Assembly (NCBI GenBank): GCA_027943245.1
Contig: JANDJZ010000096.1
Span: forward strand, 1 to 64,000
Direction of reading: 5' to 3'
Length of the DNA: 64,000 nucleotides
DNA from: Acanthamoeba sp. SK_2022b
Lineage: Eukaryota; Discosea; Longamoebia; Acanthamoebidae
A program made the translations under genes and the position numbers. The notes beneath the pieces are model-generated. The model made no database searches and had not been told where the DNA came from. It saw only the letters and a program-made list of their open reading frames with translations. This document shows, piece by piece, positions 39,020 to 50,086 of the stretch; within the stretch, counting starts at the first letter, position 1; each line of letters begins with the position of its first letter.

Positions 39020-40814
39020 TCACGCCATGCTCGAGTCCACCCACGAGAGGTTCTTCCGCATACCGCAGCTCCGGTTCTGCTCGAACGCCGGCCTCTCGTC
39101 CTTGACCACGACGCAGTGGGAGTTGTTGCGCACTTCGTAGAGCGCTTCATCGATCTGCCGCAACGTGACGGCTCGCCCCGCGCCCACTGCCGCCGCGTCT
39201 GCCTCCTTGAGCTTGGCCAGGGCCGCGTCCTCCTCTTGCTGCTGCTGCTGTTGCTGCTGCTCGAGTCGGTCGAGCTCCTTGTCCTTGTTCTCGTTGGCCT
39301 CGTTCTCCTCCTCGATCTTCTTGAGCTCCTTTTTGATCGCGTTCGCGGCAAAGTAGGAGAGCAGCACAAAGGCGAGCACGCTGAAGAAGAAGCCCGAGTA
39401 GATGATCAACGTCTTGTTCCCGTCATCGTCGCCGATACCGCTCATCCCCTTGGACGAGAAGGAGAAGATCGACGAGAGGTCGTGCGACAGGCTCCCAAAG
39501 TAGGTGAACACCGCCACCCCTGTTGTCGGGCGTTCTCGAGTGAGCCACACGGCCCTGGAGCGGGAGCGAGACAGCGGGCGGACTGTACCAGGAAACATGC
39601 CAATGACGGAGGCCACGAAGTAGTCCATGAATTGCACGCGCGTGACGGACAGCACGTAGTTGAGCACTGCATAGAATAGAGGGAAGGGGGGGGGGAGCGA
39701 GCAAGAGAGTGGGTGAGCTCTTTGCCTTCACGCGGATGGGAAATGGGGGAGGGTTGGTGGCGCTACCGTTGTACGGGAGCATCGGCGAGAGGCGTAGAAG
39801 AAGCACTATCTTCCAGCCGACCGCCTTCTTCCCAATGGCCTTTGGGGAGGGGGGAGCAACGGTAAGCAGCCGCCGGGCCTTGAGCGGATGTGTGGTGGGG
39901 GGGGGGGGTGATCAACAAGGGCGCTGTACCTGATCCATCAGCGCAACCTTGGGGTACTGTCGGGCGAGAGAAGAGACCCAAGATCGGAACAACGTGCGAC
40001 CTAGCACGAACGCGATCACCGCGCCTACAATTGCAAAGATCACACGATTACGCGTGGATCAGCTGAGGCAGAGGCGCGGTCCCAGGGTCACGCAGGCGGT
40101 GGTACCCAAGCAGCAACCGGCGTAGGCAAACAAGAAGCCAAACCAGAGGCCAAACATGTAACCCGCCGCCAATGTAGCCAGAGTTGCTGCGCAAGACAAG
40201 GCACCATTCGGTAAGACCAATTGTTTCAGGGAGGTCAGTCGCTCAGCAGGGAGTAGCGTACTTGGAATAAAGACGAGATTGCTGAGAGCCGTGGCAAAAA
40301 TGTACACGATGCCACCAAGCATGCCGAGCGTTCGGATCCATTGAAGAAAAATAATAACAAGATGCTGGAAAGAGGAGAAATGGACGCCGAAGAGGATGAT
40401 GCAGGTGACGAAGGTAATGAGAACGAGAGCGCGTGAAATGTCTTTGCCAAAGCTAGACGCGAGAGAGGTGACTCGTTGGAGCTTCGGGGTCAGATCGGCT
40501 ACGAGGGGCCACCATGCGTGTTGTGCGTCGTGGAGCCATGCCTGTGTTTGTCGTCGAAGAAGGGAAGAGCAGGAGAGGACGAAAGATGTAATTCTGCTTG
40601 ATGTAGAAGTAGAGGAATCTTCAAATGGCGAGGTAGAGGTGGGAGAATGGAGGAAGAAAGGAGAGGTGGCGGAGAAGAGGCTCTCGCAATCGTTTATGTC
40701 GTCGAAGCTCATCGTGCGGGTCTCAATGAGAATCGAGCCGAGGGATTTGTCGCTTTCGGCGCAGGCCAGCAGGATGGGGCAATCTGCGTGGGATCCATGG
40801 AGGTCTATATTCAT
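39020..40814 (-). CDS. VTT-domain (TVP38/TMEM64/DedA-like) membrane protein
   Basis: SNARE-associated/VTT family membrane protein, a group linked to lipid scrambling and secretory or autophagic membranes. The start is the first ATG (40,812-40,814); the longer frame begins at GTG. The first exon gives a cytosolic Ser-rich stretch and two hydrophobic segments. Splicing at about 40,190-40,265 gives FIPTTLATLAAGYMFGLWFG, the classic VTT entry. Further introns join ACAVIAFVLGRTLFRSW, then AIGKKAVGWKIVLLLRLSPM and LPYN, then VLNYVLSVTRVQF. After the last membrane helix is a long Glu/Gln-rich coiled-coil tail (ELKKIEEENEANENKD, poly-Q at about 39,235-39,265) ending at 39,020. The order of VTT motifs is complete. 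The coiled-coil tail is not typical of the family. Confidence 0.85.
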
Positions 40815-41706
40815 GATGTGGTCTGTATGAGGAAACCGACCAGCACCAGTTCGTTTCGAATCGAGCACTCTACTTGGTGTGAAAGTAGAGAGAGTCTTCT
40901 TCGGGCGGCCCGATTAACGAAACGAACGAGATGGAAGAATCAGATCAAGTTTCCGATTACCACCTTCGCGGCATGTATCTCGAATCTGGAGACAGATCGT
41001 GAAGCGCCGGATACGAAGGATCGAATCGCGTCTAGAGCCGAGCAACGAAGACGCGTCTGTAAGCTCACCGAGGCAAAGAGGGCAGCAGCGCGAATCCAAG
41101 GAGGGCTAACACCGGGAGAACAACCGGCTGGCCCAACGTAAAAGGGCCGCAATCTGCCCAAAAAATGAACAAAAAAAGAGCTGATTCGTTGGTCGATGAT
41201 TGCGACGGGTAATAACTGGCCAGCCACAGGCGAACGGTTCGACCTTTCCGGACGTTTTGGGGACAGGTGCCCAGCTCGCTCTCGCGCCGAGTGCCGGGTG
41301 AATGCGTTTTTACTTGTCTACAAGGCAAAAAAGAAGCGAGTGACCAACCAACACGAAGGGCAACACGAACCCCGAGATGAAGTGGGTGTAACGGCCATTG
41401 CTTGACCGCCACCCCAACTACCGCAAGAACTGGCTAACTGCGCGTGGGAGGGCAGGCGCTCTACCACGGGGCCGAGGGACGGTTGTGCGTTAATGTCTTA
41501 AACAACCTATTAAACTACAAAGCCGTTAACAACTGGATAGATAACCACTTTTCACTCTTGAAAACTTGGTTTGTGCTCCTCATTCGTGTGCTGTGCCCTC
41601 CTCCCTGGCGCTTGTCACCGCGGGCAACAAGGAGGGTAAGCCTAGTCGATGCCACGAGAGGCTGTGGGGAGGGGGCTATTGCCGCGCTACCTTAAAAACT
41701 GTTGGC
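40815..41706. other. Spacer of about 0.9 kb
   Basis: It lies between the start of the VTT gene and the stop of the AT-hook gene, both on minus. No ORF shows a domain. One tRNA-like word occurs on the minus strand near 41,455-41,475 but does not fold as a tRNA. Confidence 0.45.
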
Positions 41707-42782
41707 TTAGCTCTGCTTGGTGGTCAGGTTGACGATGACTTGCTTGATCTCGCCAAGCTGGCTCTTCAATTCCTTCACCTCGTTCTTGAGAGCGGCGAGT
41801 TGGCCCTGGACCACAATCAACTGATCTCGGTTGGACCTGCCGGGAGGGGAATGGGAAGGTAAGGCACGCAGGCGAGGTTTACGGGCGGGGACGCGTGCGG
41901 TTCCAGTACCTCTCGGCGTCCTCCTTCTTCGGCCTTCCGCGCTTCTTGGGCGGGCCGTTCTCTCCCTTGGCCGCTTTACGAGGGGAAGCATCAGCAGAGA
42001 CGCGGGGCATGCTCGCGCGGGGAGCTTGGTCGTTGTACCTTCCTCCTCGCTCACGGGCGGCCTTATCTTTGGTGGACGGCCACGCTTCTTCGGGGGCGGA
42101 GGGCCAGCAGCGGCGCCGGCAGCGGCGGCTGCCGCAGCCGCGGCGTTGGCCAGGGCAGAGTCAACCGACCTCGGCCTGGGAGGGAAAGGAAAGGAAGAGA
42201 GGTAAGCAAGGCCAAAACAAGGTCCGGAAAAGGAAACCCGCGTCCGTATTGATGCCGTCAACAAAATAAATAGATGGCCATGTGTTTTGGCTTCGATATT
42301 TCATCTGCGCCAAATCATAACCTTCTAAACCAGAGATTGCGGGAGAGAGAATAATTTAAACGTAAAAACAAGAATGAAAGAATTATTATTATTAGAAATA
42401 TACAGAAAAATTAGCATCAGTACCTTCCTCTGGCTCTCTTCACAGGCGGCTGGAGGGGTAGAGGTTCAGCGGTGGGTTCAGCTGGTCTACGACCTCGTTT
42501 TTTGGGCAGATCGAGCCCGCGATGCTCGGTAGTGGGGGGCTTCATCATATCATCATCTCTCCTCACGACCGGTGTGGCTGCCAAGGGGAGCGGCACAGGG
42601 GCGAGAGATGGAGATGGCGCTGTCACAGAAGCGCTGGGCGGAATCACGGCCGCCACATTTGGGTCGTTGTTGTTGGTTCCTACAACCGCGACGCTTGGGG
42701 CAGGAGCAACCGCTCCATTCGATGTCGCTGTGGGCGTGGGGGTAGGCGTGGGGGCGGGGGTGGTGGAGCTCTCTGCCTCCAT
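41707..42782 (-). CDS. AT-hook DNA-binding protein
   Basis: Small, probably nuclear protein in four exons. Exon 1 starts at ATG 42,780-42,782 and is rich in Thr, Pro and Ala, ending with the basic run LPKKRGRRPAEP. Exon 2 (about 42,180-42,045) has a poly-Ala run and KKRGRPPKIRPP. Exon 3 (about 41,985-41,905) has KKRGRPKKED. The last exon is a heptad-like segment (VVQGQLAALKNEVKELKSQL) that should form a coiled coil and dimerise. K-R-G-R-P is the core AT-hook that binds the minor groove of AT-rich DNA; hooks two and three are canonical, and the first has RGRRP. Three hooks plus a coiled coil suggest an HMGA-like architectural factor. Targets are unknown. Confidence 0.82.
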
Positions 42783-42962
42783 CTTGGGCCGTTTTCTTTT
42801 CTTTTATTCTTGTTGTGTTGATCGGTACTCTGTATAACTATTTTGGTCGACGCAACAAAACGGCTACCCCAAAATACCCACCCAATAACATTTTTTTGCT
42901 TACCTTCTTCTCTTCGACACGTCACCCCCTTCACACACAAAAAGCACGAACAAAGTGTGCTC
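42783..42962. promoter_or_regulatory. Short divergent promoter
   Basis: Only 180 bp separate the ATG of the AT-hook gene from the ATG of the PhyH gene on the opposite strand, so both promoters must overlap here. No named element is recognised. Confidence 0.5.
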
Positions 42963-44075
42963 ATGGCGGTGCTGGCACCAGAGCAAGTGCTCATGTTCCA
43001 CTCGAGCGGCTTCCTCGTTCTCGACGGCGTGATACCACGCGAGGTGCTCAACGCTCTGTGCACCGAGTGTGGGCGTCTGCTGCGCACCTACCGAAGGCAC
43101 AGGCACATCGAGCAGGGTGCTGGGTGTATCTTGGGTACGTGCTGCCTCCCAGGCTGCGCTGCGGCAATGTGTGTTGTGCCTTACTCTCACGCGCGCAGAG
43201 CCACTGGGATCGTTGGTCACCGGCAAGCAGGTAAAAACAGACGGGCTGACGCGTGAGGACTACCTGTCCCTACGAAGCCACTTCAACAATCCCAGGGTCG
43301 GGGATGAGTTTCTATTTGGGCCTATGCTCCGCGGCCTGCTCGAGCAGCTCATGGGAACTGACCTCCACCTGGTGCGTGCCTACCGCTCCCACTGACTGCT
43401 CCGTCGTCATCATTGATTGGGCGTATTGCTGCCGTGTGGACCAGTTCAACGAGCAATACATCGTGAAGACGCCTCATGCGGGCGACGAGTCCAAGTTCGA
43501 AATGCATCAGGTGCAGACACTGACCAAACAGACAGGTCAGTGTGCCTCGATTCAACTGATCGCTACAGGCGCTACAGGACAGCCAATATGTGCACGAACT
43601 TGAGCAAGAGCAGGTGCCGCCCTACGTATCGGTGTGGTGCGCTCTCGACGACATGAACGAGGAGAACGGGTGTCTGTACATACTGCCCTACCCTCGACCT
43701 GAGCCAACAGCCACGCCTGGCCACGAGCTTTCCTCACCTTTCTCTTCTCCCGAGCAAATGAGACAGCATCATCAAACCATGGCCAGCGGCTATCCTACTG
43801 GCTTGTTAGGAGGTACGCATTCCCCATGACCAAGCGTCGGAGCATAGTCTGATCCTTCTCGTGGCTCAGAATCAAACGAGGTTAACGGCGAGCAACCAAT
43901 ATTGCTAAACAGAGGTGGCATCGTCATCCTGTCGTCTCTGGTGTACCATCGCAGTGGTTCCAACATATCAGACGAGCTACGACGTGCCTACATGCCTCAG
44001 TTCAGTTGGGGCCCGATTCGCTGCCAAGCCAAGAACGTCGCGTTTGCTGTTCCGTTGAATGGCTCGCCACCTTAA
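42963..44075 (+). CDS. Phytanoyl-CoA dioxygenase (PhyH) family protein
   Basis: Fe(II)/2-oxoglutarate-dependent dioxygenase. The start ATG at 42,963 gives MAVLAPEQVLMFHSSGFLVL, the usual PhyH opening in which the chain avoids or seeks a substrate-binding helix. Splicing at about 43,511-43,571 gives FEMHQDSQYVHE, carrying the H-x-D iron ligands. VPPYVSVWCALDDMNEENGC is the typical beta-strand and turn that follows. The distal His and the 2-oxoglutarate-binding Arg fit VYHRSGSNISDELRRAYMPQ in the last exon. About six exons are present and the stop is TAA at 44,073-44,075. All catalytic residues appear intact. The substrate is unknown, since this family hydroxylates very different compounds. RAD52 follows 93 bp downstream on the same strand. 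Confidence 0.85.
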
Positions 44076-44168
44076 CGATAGCTCAAAATTAAACTCCGAA
44101 ATATTTCGATGAACAAACGTTGGGGTACAAAATATAGAAATTGAATTTTGCGTCAATAATCAAAGAAG

Positions 44169-44801
44169 ATGGATGCGGGAGAACCCAGCAGTAGCCCCAT
44201 AAAGCCTTCACAATCGCCTGCCGACGCGGCCCCACACTCTGTGTTTGGACGCCAGGAGTTCAAACCAGATGAGCGCAATGCGATTCGCGAACTCTTGCAG
44301 CAGAAGCTGGGCAAAGAACATCTAGCCACGCGCCCAGGCAGTGCTGGAGGTATGCCAACGTTGTGCCGTATCGTACTTTCTGAATCTCTTGCTTATTTGG
44401 TTTTAATCTCGGCTGCTAGTTAGTTTCACCTACGTCGAGAGTTGGAAGGCCATCGAATTGGCAAACCAAATCTTCGGATTCAACGGCTGGAGTTCAGCGG
44501 TTGTGGACATCACCCCCGATTACGTACGTTGCTAGCTCCCCTTTGCTGCCTGTGGAGCCTGGCTCTTGGGCTAAGCGCCTCGTGCTCCCCACAAACAACC
44601 AGATCGAACAATCTGGCAAAGGTCGGTATTCAGTTGGAGTTACTGCTGTGGTGAAGGTTATGCTCAAGGACGGCACCTACCACGAAGATGTTGGCTACGG
44701 CATGGCCGAACACCCCAAGAAGGGATCGGCGATCGAGCTCGCCAAGAAGGTTTGTGCCCGGGGCGGAGTGGCCCACAACACAACCCAGTGAGTCGTGTTG
44801 C

Positions 44802-44832
<31 letters not shown>

Positions 44833-45786
44833 TACACCACACGATCGGTGTTTATTGCTGCAGGAAGCCGTGTCGGATGCTCGCAAGCGAGCGCTGCGAT
44901 TGTTTGGTAATGCCCTGGGCAACTGTCTGTACGACAAGGAGCATCTGGTGAAGCTCAAGAGCGCCAAGAAGGTACGGCCACGGCGCCAGCACTCGAGCCC
45001 AATACCGAGCTCGCTGACCACGTGTTCGTGACTCCGTTAATGCAGGGCGATGCTGGCTATCTTCCTCCCACCGTATCGAACCCCGCGCATGACGCGGAGA
45101 AGGCGACGGTGTCCTACGAGCACCACCAGCCTGCACCGCTCCCTGTGCAGCCAGTCGCTAGCCAGCCGCCTCCGTCGCTCAAGGCCGGAAGCGGACCCCT
45201 GCCCGGCGGCTTCAACGCCAACACGGCCAACATCGCCGCAGGGCGATCGCCCTACGTGGCTCCGCAGAGGCCCGCCAACGGACACGCCGTCGAGGCTCCG
45301 CCGGTCGCGCATGGCGGCCGTGGCGAGATTGCAACCGAATACGATTGTACTACTCGCGCCTGTCTTTCGTTGCGCCACAAGCTGGCCTCACTGACGTGTG
45401 TGACGTGTGGACAGCTTACGCCGACGCGGCTTTCCTGAGCCTCGCCATGATCGACTCGCAGCAGCAGGACGCGACGCAGCAGTCGTCCCCGTCGCCCCAG
45501 TTCGGCGCCGGCATGGGAATGAACGGCAAGCGAAGTATGCCCGACACAGGCTTTGGCAGCCAGCCGCAGCACCACCAGCCGCAGCACCAAGCCTACGGCA
45601 ACAGTACCTCTCTCTCTCTCTCTCTCTCACTGTCTCGCCTTCTCTTTCCCTCGAAAGCAATCGCCAAGCTCCACTTGTTGTAACACGTCTTACTTTGTTT
45701 TCAACGCAGCAGCAGCAGCGTCAAGGCCCTATCAGCAGCACTATGGCGGTTCACCTCCCGACAAGAGGCCAAGACACGACGGCTAA
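44169..45786 (+). CDS. RAD52: RAD52 homologous-recombination protein
   Basis: RAD52 anneals complementary single strands and loads RAD51 during double-strand-break repair. The N-terminal ring-forming domain is clear across exons 1-4: [87 protein letters not shown] and [20 protein letters not shown]. The C-terminal half is rich in Pro, Gln, His and Ala and ends with [11 protein letters not shown], a possible nuclear signal. About seven exons are present; the introns after the LAKK and YGNS segments hold CT runs. The start ATG at 44,169 is the first in the exon. The RPA- and RAD51-binding parts of the C-terminus are too diverged to place by eye. Confidence 0.93.
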
Positions 45787-45996
45787 GGCGGCGCGGTCGC
45801 AGCCTCCGCCGTCGCGCCCCCTGAATCATCTCCCCGCTCCAGTTCTTATCATTTTACCCTCTGCTCCCCCCTTTCGTGTACATTCTCCTTGCAGCTCCTC
45901 CCCTCCCTCAACCACCAATGAAGTGTAGTGGCGTCGTGTATTGTCATGTGTGTGAGGGAGGGGAGGAGGCTGAAGTACTGGAAGAGAGGGCGACGA

Positions 45997-47485
45997 CTAC
46001 TTGGCCTTCTTGCCGGCGTTCTCCAGACGGGAGGCCACGACAGAGAGCAGCCCGAACACGACAAAGGTGCCGCCTATCACAGCGCAGCACCGGGTGATGA
46101 AGTGCGAGAAGGACTTGGGCAGCTCCCGGTACGTTGTCTCGTAGGGCGAGAAGTCGTACTTCCAGATGACCGCTGTGCAACCAGAGAGGGGGGGGTACAG
46201 TTAGGCCACCAACCGGAGGGTGGCTCAGAGGGGCAGCGTACAGGGCAGCATGCCACGCTTGGACTGCTTGTGGGTCGTGAAGGCGAAGCTGTAAGATCTG
46301 CGAGGAGGAACATTTGAGTGTGGTGGGGAGGGCGATTAGCAGCGATGGCCAGTAGCATCTGCGCGTACTTTATGACCTGGCCGTTGGCGTAGATATAGGA
46401 CGAGGGCACGATCTGCAGGTAGTACGAGAACTGGTGGTGTTCACCTGCCAAGAGGAGAGACGTAGCGTTTGCAGATTATCTACACTGTGGGGGCGTAGTG
46501 GTCAGCGTGTACCCTCGCCCATGACCTGTTTGACGTCATCGAGAGGGTTTGCGGTATCGGGTATCGTTGGGCCAAAGGACAGGGTGCGGATGCGGTGCGT
46601 CACGTTGAAGGGTTCCTTCACTTCAGGGTGCGGGTGCGCATGCTCTGTTGTTAGGACACAGTGCGCCGTTCAGTGTGTCCGCTCGTCTTCTAAAACAGGA
46701 GTGAGCACGGTACCAAAGGAGGTGATGGGGAGGAAGTCGTAGTCAGCGGGGCGGCGAGAGCCGATCTGGAACTGACCCCTAATCTTCCTGATGGGCATGT
46801 AGCCGGTCAACATGCATCCCTTATTCTTCTCCCCCTCCTCAGTGGTGCGCCCTGAATATTGGCGCTTGAGTGAGATGGTGAGTTTGCACTCTGAAAAGTA
46901 GGAGGCGCACGGTTGGGTGTCCAGGGGCGCTTGATGAGGCTGCTGCCTTCGCCGGTGGCGTCACTAAAGACTTGGCCCATGTGGTCCGCTGCGTCTACGC
47001 CGAACGCGCTGCACTCCAGGCCTTGGACAAGAGCAATTGCTTTTAGGGAAGGAGTGAAGGGCCAGTTAAGGTTTGGTTGCGTACTGGGGAACTCGACTTG
47101 GAAGGTAACGTTGAGGAAGTCGATCTCTCGGCGTATGCTGGTGTCCACGCTCACCTGTGACGTAACATCGACTTTGTGGAACTCAATCACCTCCTGCACG
47201 AACAGGTAGCCCAACAGCAAGAAGCACAGGATCGACACTGCGCGGGCGTGAAGAGGAGGTGAGTCTTGGTTGGATAATGGCCAACCACGGACACACGGAA
47301 GTGTGCAGATGGAGGTGCAAGTACCAGCGCCACTGGAGACGGTCTTGACGCGAGGAGCAGTAGGATCGACCTTGGAGAAGATGTCGAACTCTCTCAACCA
47401 CTTCTCAGCATTTCTTCAAGGAAAAAGGCTCAGAAAATCGTTGGCAGAACTATAAAAGACTACAGCGAGAGCCGACTAACCTCAT
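45997..47485 (-). CDS. ERGIC3/Erv46-like cargo receptor
   Basis: Membrane protein cycling between ER and Golgi in COPII and COPI vesicles, normally paired with an Erv41-type partner. The first coding exon is only 5 nt (47,481-47,485) and a 67-bp intron follows (47,414-47,480); splicing gives MRNAEKWLREFDIFSKVDPT. Then come membrane segment 1 (VSILCFLLLGYLFVQEVIEF), the lumenal beta-rich region with DFLNVTFQVEFP and GCMLTGYMPIRKIRGQFQI, ERV signature pieces HHQFSYYLQIVPSSY and AVIWKYDFSP, and membrane segment 2 (CCAVIGGTFVVFGLLSVVA). The protein ends KKAK, a perfect C-terminal KKxx COPI retrieval signal. About nine exons. The lumenal Cys signature typical of the family is not fully visible in my reading. 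Confidence 0.87.
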
Positions 47486-48559
47486 TGTGCTTGCTTGAAC
47501 GGTTGGATCTCCTCCTCCGCTTCTGTTCCGGGCCGAGTGCGAGTATCTTGTTCTCTCACCAAGCGGTGTCTCGAAAAGGAATTAAAAGAAAAAAGTAAAG
47601 AAAATCAAGAAGAAAACGCTTTGGGGTAACAGAATGGTGCTAAAAAGTGGAGGTGTTGGAGTCGATACGCAGCTTCCCGAGAGGACCCACTCAGGGCTGT
47701 GATCCCTCCACCAAGGGGACCGGCGTCTTTTCCCTGCTCTGTCAACCAGCCTGAGGCGGTGCGACGCTCATCATCGACCTTGAAGCCCTCCCTTCCGAGA
47801 GGGCCACAATGTCGAGTCTCCTTCTGGAATGGGGCAGCGGCCTTCGGCGTGGGCCTAAACCCCCGTTCCGCTACGCACGGCACCAATCCCTCCACCCACA
47901 TGCCCCGCAAGCACGGTTACAGCCCACTGCTTAGGTGGGCCGGCATACTGGGAGAGGGGTCACCGCCCCACTTGAAGACCAGGGCCCACGCGCCCTAGAC
48001 CATTATGGGACCCCAAACTCCGGCCTCGTTGGTTGTTGCACATGATGGTACTTGAACCCTGAGCCTTCGCTCAGCCCCAGGCAAGGTATGGGAGTGGCCC
48101 ACTGTTCGAAGACCAGCAGCCACCGTGAGAATCGCGAGGAAACCGATCTGGCTCGCCCCCTTTGGTTGGTCGTGTGTCCAGCGCACCGTACAGTGCCTCC
48201 TTGTTACTCGCCCCACAAGCTCGATCAAGCTATCCAAAGAAGCCCGCGGCTCAACCACTAGGTGCCCATACTGATCTCCACTGCGGGCTCCTTTCTCCAC
48301 GAACTGCATCTGGGCCACCTCACTGACATACAGTCCCAGCGCCGCCCCTACATGTGCTCAATGAAGTGCTCGACTTCGCAAGAATTGGCGGGCGTTCTCG
48401 GTAGAGCTCAATCCAACCCCGCAGGCCTGGCAGCGCTCGCCCATTGGCCGACGACCACACAAAAGGGGTGGCTTGCTCCCACTGAACGCAACACTCTACA
48501 TTTGACAACTGAAGAACAACTTGCATCAACAACCAAGCAGCAGCCTACTCCCGCCCAGC
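47486..48559. other. 1.07-kb spacer with repeat-like content
   Basis: It lies between the divergent starts of the ERGIC3-like gene and the plus-strand Leo-type lectin. Frames open across 47,640-48,320 carry no recognisable domain. On the minus strand a small hairpin (stem CTGAGC/GCTCAG, loop GAAG) is followed directly by GGTTCAAGTACC near 48,050-48,075, which resembles a pol III box B. It may be a degraded SINE or just promoter DNA. Confidence 0.4.
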
Positions 48560-49857
48560 ATGAACTCCAAGCTCCTCTTCCTGACTGCCGTTGTGGTGGT
48601 TATGATGGCGATCGCCAGTGTGACCGCCGCCAACAGCGGGCCCTGTGCGGGCGGCTTCTGGCCCGACGCCGATGGATGCTGCCCCAAGCTCATCAAGGGC
48701 AACGCCTACTACCGCGACATCGTCAACCACTGCTACCCGAGGGACATTGGCAGCGCGGTCCTCTACGCCGACGCTAATGGGTTTGTGACCCCCCCACCCC
48801 TAACTCGCTCATGTCCGCATGATTTATCTGACGGCGGAGGACGTGCAGTTGCTATCCCGACGAGCAGGGTAACTACAACCCTGCTGGCAACGCGTGCCCT
48901 CGCCAGCAGCAGTGCTACCCGCGCTGTGTGAAGCCCGGAGGCGGCTACGCCTCCACCACCACGACGCAGGAGTGCACTACGCCCAAGCAAACCACCACCA
49001 CGACCGAGGAGTGCCCGCAGACCACCACGCCCAGGCGGACTACCACGACGGAGGAGTGCCCTATGACCTCGACATCCACGACTACCAAGCAGCAGACCAC
49101 CACTCCCCAGCATACCACGTCTACTTCGACGACTACTAGAGCTCGCACCACCACTCCTCAGCAGACTACATCCACGAGCACCACTACTCAGGAGTGCCCG
49201 CAGACCACGACGACTGAGGAGTGCCCCATGACCTCCACGTCGACGACGACCAAGCAGCAGACCACCACTCCCCAGCAGACCACATCCACCTCGACGACCA
49301 CCAAGGCGCGCACCACCACGCAGAGGCAGACCACCACTACCGAGGAGTGCGCCATGACCTCGACCACGTCGACGACGACCAAGCAGCAGACCACCACTCC
49401 TCAGCAGACTACCACCACCGAGGAGTGCCCGCAGACCACCACGCCCAGGCAGACTACCACGACGACTGTGGAATGCCCCATGACCTCGACCACGTCGACG
49501 ACGACCAAGCAGCAGACCACCACTCCCCAGCAGACCACGTCCACGTCGACGACCACCCAGGCACGCACTACCACGCCCAGGCAGACCACCACTACCGAGG
49601 AGTGCCCCTCGTCGACGACCACGAAGAAGCCCGCCCAGTGCCCTGGCAATCAGCAGAAGGACGGCAAGGGTTGCTGCCCCCGTCTCCTCAGCGGCAGGTG
49701 GTTCTATCGCGACGGCCGCGGCTGCTACCCCGCGCAGACGCCGAAGGGCGTGTTCTACGCCGATGGCAACGGCTGCTACCCCGACAACACTGGGCTCTAC
49801 CTCAAGGCCGGCGACTCGTGCCCCCAGGAGCGCCAGTGCATGGCCGAGTGCGACTAG
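48560..49857 (+). CDS. Leo-type cyst-wall lectin, Thr-rich spacer
   Basis: Secreted two-domain protein. ATG 48,560-48,562 opens a signal peptide (MNSKLLFLTAVVVVMMAIA). Domain 1 is split by a 68-bp intron (48,781-48,848) and has eight Cys: GPC, GCC, NHC, NGC, NAC, QQC, PRC. A spacer of about 220 residues follows, dominated by Thr with Gln, Lys and Ser, with nine single Cys in EEC/QEC/VEC words. Domain 2 (about 49,635-49,854) again has eight Cys in the same order (QC, GCC, RGC, NGC, DSC, RQC, AEC). This matches the published Acanthamoeba Leo lectins: two 8-Cys carbohydrate-binding domains, with a Thr/Lys/His-rich spacer in one subclass, found in the cellulose cyst wall. A paralogue lies at 53,585-54,620 on the other strand. 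Confidence 0.8.
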
Positions 49858-50011
49858 TGGCTTTGTGACTCGGTGGAGTCACGCAGGGGCCAAGCTTGGC
49901 CCGATAAGCAGATCTGACCTCCCCTCCCCCGCCGACCGTCATCCCTCTTCATCTCTACGTTCTTCTTCATCTGACGCATGTTGTTTTCTACCGTTAGCAT
50001 CTTCACCCAGC

Positions 50012-50017
50012 AATAAA
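50012..50017 (+). terminator. Possible poly(A) signal of the Leo-type gene
   Basis: AATAAA lies 155 bp after the stop codon of the plus-strand lectin gene, within the convergent spacer before the SIMPL gene. Confidence 0.45.
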
Positions 50018-50086
50018 CAATTCTCACCTTAATGTTGTAGGTTCTGTTGAATGTTGAGTGCGCAGTAGCGCAGACATGAACCCCTC

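Noticed and set aside
40940..41412. Minus-strand ORFs between the VTT and AT-hook genes
   Set aside because: No domain, and no join to a neighbouring exon can be supported.
41405..41479. Possible tRNA-Gly on the minus strand (GTGGTAGAGCGCC box-A-like word, anticodon CCC)
   Set aside because: The ends can pair as an acceptor stem, but the anticodon stem and T arm do not form and there is no proper TTC-containing T loop.
47605..47998. ORFs on both strands in the 1-kb spacer
   Set aside because: No recognisable motif, and the two strands are equally open, so they look like chance frames in GC-rich DNA.
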